Positions 58,380 through 64,000 of a stretch of 64,000 bases of DNA are shown piece by piece (within the stretch, counting starts at the first letter, position 1; each line of letters starts with the position of its first letter). Both the position numbers and the translations under genes were made by a program. A model generated the notes under the pieces. It was given only the letters and a program-made list of their open reading frames with translations. It ran no database searches and was not told the origin of the DNA. Origin of the DNA: Amphiduros pacificus (Eukaryota > Annelida > Polychaeta > Phyllodocida > Hesionidae); contig OX439004.1 in assembly GCA_949316495.1 (NCBI GenBank), positions 17,958,425-18,022,424 of the forward strand, read 5' to 3'.

Positions 58380-61300
58380 CAGTATGTCAGAGGAGAAGGG
58401 CCATATCTCCTACCCACAGATTTTGCCCCACATATTGATGCCTCAGGAGCTATTCTAGACATGTCTAGCGAGCATATCTAACCCCTCGTTAGCCTGTCAA
58501 AATTTATTAAGACAGTGCCAGAACACTTTGAAAGTGCTATATATAGCAAAATATTATATTTCAGTATGTCAGAGGAGAAGGGCCATATCTCCTACCCACA
58601 GATTTTGCTCCACATATTGATGCCTCAGGAGCTATTCTAGACATCTCTAACAAGCATGTCTAACCCCCCCCGTTAGCCTCTCACACTTGGTCAAGACAGT
58701 GCCACAACTCATAGAATGTGAGAAACCCAGTTTTTGGTGATAAACCCATTTCCAACTTTGTCAAAGGAGAAGGGCCAAATCTCCTATCCACAGATTTTGC
58801 CTCACATTTTGATGCCTCATGAGCTATTTTAGACATGTTTAGCAAGCATGTCTAACCCCCTTTAGCCTCTCAAAATTTGTTAAGACAGTGTCACAACTCT
58901 TAAAATGTGCTATGTACAACTACAGATGATTGTTCAGTATGTCAGAGGAGAAGGGCCATATCTCCTACCCACAGATTTTGCCCCACATATTGATGCCTCA
59001 GGAGCAATTCTAGACATGTCTAGCAAGCATGTCTAACCCCCCGTTAGCCTCTCAAAATTTGTTAAGAAAGTGCCACAACACTTTGAAAGTGCTATATATA
59101 ACAATATATTATATTTCAGTATGTCAGGGCAGAAGGGCCATATCTCCTACCCACAGATTTTGCCCCACATATTGATGCCTCAGGAGCAATTCTAGACATG
59201 TCTAGCAAGCATGTCTAACCCCCCGTTAGCCTCTCAAAATTTGTTAAGACAGTGCCACAACTCATAGAATGTGAGAAACCCAGTTTTTGGTGATAAACCC
59301 ATTTCCGACTTTGTCAAAGGAGTAGGGCCATATCTCCTACCCACAGATTTTGCCCCACATATTGATGCCTTAGGAGCTATTCTAGACAAGTCTAGCAAGC
59401 ATGTCTAACCCCCCGTTAGCCTCTCAAAATTTGTTAAGAAAGTGCCACAACACTTTGAAAGTGCTATATATAACAATATATTATATTTCAGTATGTCAGG
59501 GCAGAAGAGCCATATCTCCTACCCACAGATTTTGCCTCACATATTGATGCCTCAGGAGCTATTCTAGACATGTCTAGCAAGCATGTCTAACCCCCTGTTA
59601 GCCTCTCAAAATTTGTTAAGAAAGTGCCACACGCTTTGAAAGTGCTATATATGACAATATATTATATTTCAGTATGTCAGGGGAGAATGGCCATATCCCC
59701 TACCCACAGATTTTGCCCCACATATTGATGACTCAGGAGCTATTCTAAACATGTCTAGCAAGCATGTCTAACCCCCCGCTAGCCTCTCAAAATTTGCTAA
59801 GACAGTGCCACAACACTTTGAAAGTGCTATATATGACAATATATTATATTTCAGTATGTTAGGGGAGAAGGGCCATATCTCCTACCCACAGATTTTGCCC
59901 CACATATTGATGCCTTAGAAGCTATTCTAGACATGTCTAGCGAGCATATCTAACCCCTCGTTAGCCTGTCAAAATTTATTAAGACAGTGCCAGAACACTT
60001 TGAAAGTGCTATATATAGCAAAATATTATATTTCAGTATGTCAGAGGAGAAGGGCCATATCTCCTACCCACAGATTTTGGCCCACATATTGATGCCTCAG
60101 GAACTATTTTAGCAAGCATGTCCAACCCCCCTTTAGCCTCTCAAAATTTGTTAAGACTGTGTCACAACTCTTAGAATGTGCTATGTACGACTACATATGA
60201 TTGTTCAGTATGTCAGAGGAGAAGGGCCATATCTTTTACCCACAGATTTTGCCCCACATATTGATGCCTCAGGAGCTATTCTAGACATGTCTAGCAAGCA
60301 TGTCTAACCCCCTGTTAGCCTCTCAAAATTTGTTAAGACAGTGCCACAACTCATAGAATGTGAGAAACCCAGTTTTTGGTGATAAACCCATTTCCGACTT
60401 TGTCAAAGGAGAAGGGCCATATCTCCTACCCACAGATTTTGCCCCACATATTGATGCCTCAGGAGCTATTCTAGACATGTCTAGCAAGCATGTCTAACCC
60501 CCTGTTACCCTCTCAAAATTTGTTAAGAAAGTGCCACAACACTTTGAAAGTGCTATATATGACAATATATTATATTTCAGTGTGTCAGGGGAGAAGGGCC
60601 ATATCTCCTACCCAAAGATTTTGCCCCACATATTGATGCCTCAGGAGCTATTTTAGACATGTCTAGCAAGCATGTCTAACCCCCCTTTATCCTCTCAAAA
60701 TTTGTTAAGACAGTGTCACAACTCTTAGAATGTGCTATGTACGACTACATATGATTGTTCAGTATGTCAGAGGAGAAGGACCATATCTCCTACCCACAGA
60801 TTTTGCCCCACATATTGATGCCTCAGGAGCTATTCTAAACATGTCTAGCAAGCATGTCTAACCCCCTGTTAGCCTCTCAAGATTTGTTAAGAACGTGCCA
60901 CACCACTTTGAAAGTGCTATATATGACAATATATTATATTTCAGTATGTTAGGGGAGAATGGCCATATCTCCTACCCACAGATTTTGCCCCACATATTGA
61001 TGCCTCAGGAGCTATTCTAAACATGTCTAGCAAGCATGTCCGACCCCCCGTTAGCCTCTCAAAATTTGTTAAAACAGTGCCACAACTCATAGAATGAGAG
61101 AAACCCAGTTTTTGGTGATAAACCCATTTCCGCATTTGTCACAGGAGAAGGGCCATATCTCCTACCCACAGATTTTGCCCCACATATTGATGCCTCAGGA
61201 GCTATTCTAGACATGTCTAGCAAGCATGTCTAACCCCCTGTTAGCCTGTCAAAATTTATTAAGACAGTGCCACAACACTTTGAAACCGACATCTCTTTTA
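58380..61300 (+). repeat. right satellite arm, 16 units
   Basis: Units of 182 bp (with CTATATATGACAATATATTA) or ~190 bp (with GAAACCCAGTTTTTGGTGAT). All contain CAGTATGTCAG, GGGCCATATCTCCTACCCAC, GATTTTGCCCCACATATTGA, CTAGACATGTCTAG, AAGCATGTCTAACCCCC and TCAAAATTTGTTAAGACAGT. The two unit types interleave, giving a higher-order pattern. Orientation is opposite to the left arm. Confidence 0.95.
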
Positions 61301-61470
61301 TAGTATTCAGTTTGTCAGGGTAAAAGGATATATCCTTTTTAAACAGGATATATATCCTTTTTTTTCCTAATTTATCTCGATCCTAGATGTTTACATAGTA
61401 ATATAAATTTTGGTACATTTTGAAAAAAACAAAATTCCAATATCCAATATCCAATAAACTTCACGTTCGT

Positions 61471-61482
61471 ATAGACCTCATG
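61471..61482 (+). repeat. right copy of 12-bp direct repeat (target duplication)
   Basis: ATAGACCTCATG, identical to 52274-52285, directly outside the right inverted terminus. Confidence 0.8.
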
Positions 61483-61731
61483 TTATCAAATAAAATGAAA
61501 TCTTGGATTTATATAATTTACATAATCATATTAAGGAACCAACACATATGGGCAATATGCTAGATTTATTAATATCAAATATAAACGGTAATATTATAAA
61601 AGACAAGTGCCTTCAGCTGGGAAAGGATGCTGTCTCACTGTCGTAGCAATCCCTCACTTATGCAGCTATCTAACATGTGCAGCTATCTCTCACTGCTATT
61701 ACTGTGTCACACTGTTGTCACTATCTCTAGC

Positions 61732-64000
61732 AATGGTTACTTAGAGGCACATCAACCACTAAGGTTATTCCGTGCCAAAAAATGGTAAAAACATATATAT
61801 TTATAAATATTTATGATATGTAAAAATCTCGCCAACACAAAATATCAGAAAAATCCCTTCAATATATCAGTTATAGACAACAAATTTGTATAAGTAAATT
61901 CAATTTAAAAGACTTTTAATACCATTTGATGTTTCGTGGTTCTTGATAAATAGTTCAATGACCTAAGTAAACAGGAGCTCCACACTTAAAATTGGTTATA
62001 AAGTCCTATTTGGTTTAAAAACGATACTATCACAGAAGTAGCTACAGTATCAAATAACGAATGTAAATCATGCACAATAAAATATTGAGTCCTAATTATA
62101 TCAAAATCGATACATTCAATTAAAACCTGTTTGATAGTCAAAGCCCTTTGACATCCAATACACTGAGGCTGATCTTTGCCTTTAAGAAGATAGCAGTGAG
62201 CCAAATGACTATGTTCAATTCTTATAGGCATTATAACAGACTCTTCGATTAATTCTACAAACACCTTTGGTTTTACCTAGAACAGGCTTAATTTTGTGTA
62301 GTTTGCTTTGTTCCAGCGCAATTGCCATTTAGAACATAAAAACAGTAATATATTTCTTAAACTCTGTATAAGGAATAAGCATATTTATTGGGCGCTTATC
62401 CAGTGCTGCTTTGGCAGCTTGGTCAGCAGCCTCCTTTCCAAGGATTCCAATATGACTGGGAATCCAATGAAAACAAATTTCCTCAGTACAGAGTTTATGA
62501 TATTGTTCAAGGATTTTGTAAATAAAGGGATTTTTCCAATATGTTGCTTTCAATGCTTGTAAACGAGACAAAGAGTCCGATGTGGAGAAGTCTCCACATG
62601 ATCAAAAGCTAGGTACAAAGTTGAAGTTCTGCAGAATAAATAGATGATTTATTTGGTAGACGTTCTGAATAAATATGACTGCCCTTAACAGCTGCTGCAG
62701 CAGCCTTGTCATCATCAAATGATCCATCAGTGTATATACTGATATCCAGTGAAAATAGATTTTATTTCTTTATATCTATTTATATAAAGGGATGGATCGG
62801 TTGAGTATTTTTTTAGTTCTAACATGGCTACATTAATATTTAAAGTTGCATAGGTCCATGGAGGTGTTTCTTGATTTGGATTTATATTTAAGGATTGTAA
62901 AGATTCTTTGATGTGATTGCCAAAAGTTGGTATTGTATTTGGTTAATTTACTTTAAAAAAGGTCGCCATAATTTGGAATAAATATGTTATCATGTGCAGG
63001 ATTGTCTGGACAAGCAGCAATTTTTGCAGCATACTGAAGGGCAAGCTTTTCTCTTCTTAAATCAAGAGCCAGTTCATCTGCCTCAACTGCCAAGCTATCT
63101 GCAGGTGATATACAAAATGCACCAAGGCATAATCTTAAACCCTTTAAGCATTTTAATATAAGATGGATGAGCTGATCCATATATCATACATCCATAATCA
63201 AGTTTGGAACGTACCAACGCTCTATATAATTGTAATAAAACATTACAGTCCCCTCCACCATTGGTATGGGCAAGAACCCGTAATAAATCTAATACCTTCT
63301 GGCATTTCTTTTTAACATATTTAATGTAAGAAATAAAAGATAATTTCCTGTCGAAATCAAGTTCAAGAAACTTAGCTTCTTCAATAACATATATCCGAGT
63401 TTGGCCTAAATAAAGATCAGGATCTGGGTGAACCTTCCATTTTTTTTACAAAAGTGCATACATACAGTTTTCTTTAAAGAAAACTTGAATCTGTTATGAT
63501 CAGCCCTCCTAGTATTCTATTAAGATGTAGTTGAAGCTGTCTTTCTATAGTATGCATGCTTGTGGACCTGCAACATAAATTAAAATCATCAACAAATAAT
63601 GAACAATCTATTCCAGGTCTCATGCAATTTACTATGCTGTTGATTTTTATAATAAATAGGGTCACAGATAATATACTACCCATTTCCTGATCAAATGCAT
63701 CAGAAAGTGATGAACCAACTCGGACCCTGAATTGTCTATTTTCACATATTGAATAAAAAGGGGTAAACTCCATAATCCCATATTACATAAGTCACTCATT
63801 ATCCCATATTTCCATGTGGTGTTGTATGCCTTCTCTAAATAAAAAAATATGCTAACCACATGCTCGCCTTTTATAAACCCTCTCGTATAAATGTTTCTAA
63901 GCGTACTAGATGGTCAATAGTACTTCGAGTTTTTCTAAAGCCACTCTGTGCAATTGAAATAAAAGCTGCAATTTCTAAAAACCAAACTAAACGCTTGTTA
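61732..64000 (-). mobile_element. I/Nimb-like LINE with RNase H, running off the window
   Basis: Minus-strand non-LTR retrotransposon, 3' end near 61732. From 5' to 3': RT with GSILSVTLFIIKINSIVNCM and FVDDFNLCCRS (63474-63773, the catalytic F-x-DD), a thumb/linker with SPADSLAVEADELALDLRRE and LQYAAKIAACPDNP (62953-63180), an RNase H end with CFHWIPSHIGILGKEAADQA (62329-62571), and a CCHC-like or C-terminal region with CIGCQRALTIKQVLIEC (61986-62264). The frame is interrupted several times. RNase H after RT marks the I group; the wording resembles Nimb-type elements of molluscs (from memory). The 5' part lies beyond 64000. Confidence 0.88.

Larger units (their letters stand above)
52286..61470. 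mobile_element. 9.2-kb foldback element with satellite arms
   Basis: The left terminus (GCGTGAAGTTTATTGGAT...) and reversed right terminus (ACGTGAAGTTTATTGGAT...) match over ~200 bp: TTTCAAAATGTACC, AATTTATATTACTATG, AAACATCTAG, AAAAAGGATATAT, CCCTGACAAACTGAAT. Each is followed inward by a tandem satellite, again inverted between arms. A perfect 12-bp direct repeat flanks the whole. The centre (53765-58380) holds repeat block B, a CR1/L2-like LINE, a SINE head and an I-like LINE endonuclease fragment; no transposase is seen. It resembles foldback (FB/TU-type) elements in having internally repetitive arms. Superfamily unassigned. Confidence 0.8.

Overview
The window reads as animal nuclear DNA: spliced genes with GT-AG introns, AT-rich intergenic sequence, non-LTR retrotransposons, tRNA-derived SINEs, solo LTRs, foldback DNA elements and many minisatellites. 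The repeat types (I/Nimb-like LINEs with RNase H, CR1/L2-like LINEs with an ATT tail, a tRNA-SINE with a GTTT-rich tail) and an orphan peptide-type GPCR would suit a marine lophotrochozoan, perhaps a mollusc. That placement is inference from memory of such genomes.

Host genes. Three alpha-tubulin copies lie in tandem on the + strand: the 3' end of one gene (2-373), a complete three-exon gene encoding a canonical 451-residue protein (8581-11072), and a decayed copy (exon 2 at 25483 to exon 3 ending near 28989, possible exon 1 at 15631). The decayed copy is split by a 5'-truncated LINE directly after the Lys-40 codon. It shares downstream flank with the intact gene as far as about 12640/30115, so the two arose by segmental duplication, and each copy serves as the empty-site reference for transposons in the other. 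Further right are a small secreted or membrane-anchored cysteine-rich protein in three exons (33380-40797), whose 6.4-kb first intron is largely minisatellite and satellite, and a single-exon class A GPCR on the - strand (48056-49252), whose last codons and stop lie inside a minisatellite.

Mobile and repetitive DNA. Block A (1978-5940) and block B (53807-56770) are diverged copies of one unclassified repeat, each carrying a different later insertion. Three solo LTRs of one family are at 3920, 6891 and 18146; the last sits inside a CR1/L2-like LINE. At 20390-24392 there are two decayed Pro/Ser-rich reading frames on the - strand, one with a paired zinc-binding-like motif. A 449-bp MITE with 9-bp target duplication (29246-29694) and a 934-bp TTAA-flanked MITE (11433-12366) can be bounded against the tubulin paralogue. 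A 2.5-kb foldback element lies at 44452-46936.

Most unusual structure: 52286-61470, a 9.2-kb inverted-repeat element bounded by a perfect 12-bp direct repeat. Each arm is a unique terminal sequence of about 200 bp followed by a tandem satellite (about 182-192 bp per unit, 7 units left, 16 right, in opposite orientations). Most right-arm units contain a perfect or near-perfect match to the p53-family full-site consensus (two RRRCWWGYYY half-sites, 3-bp spacer), the first of them within a 14-bp palindrome.
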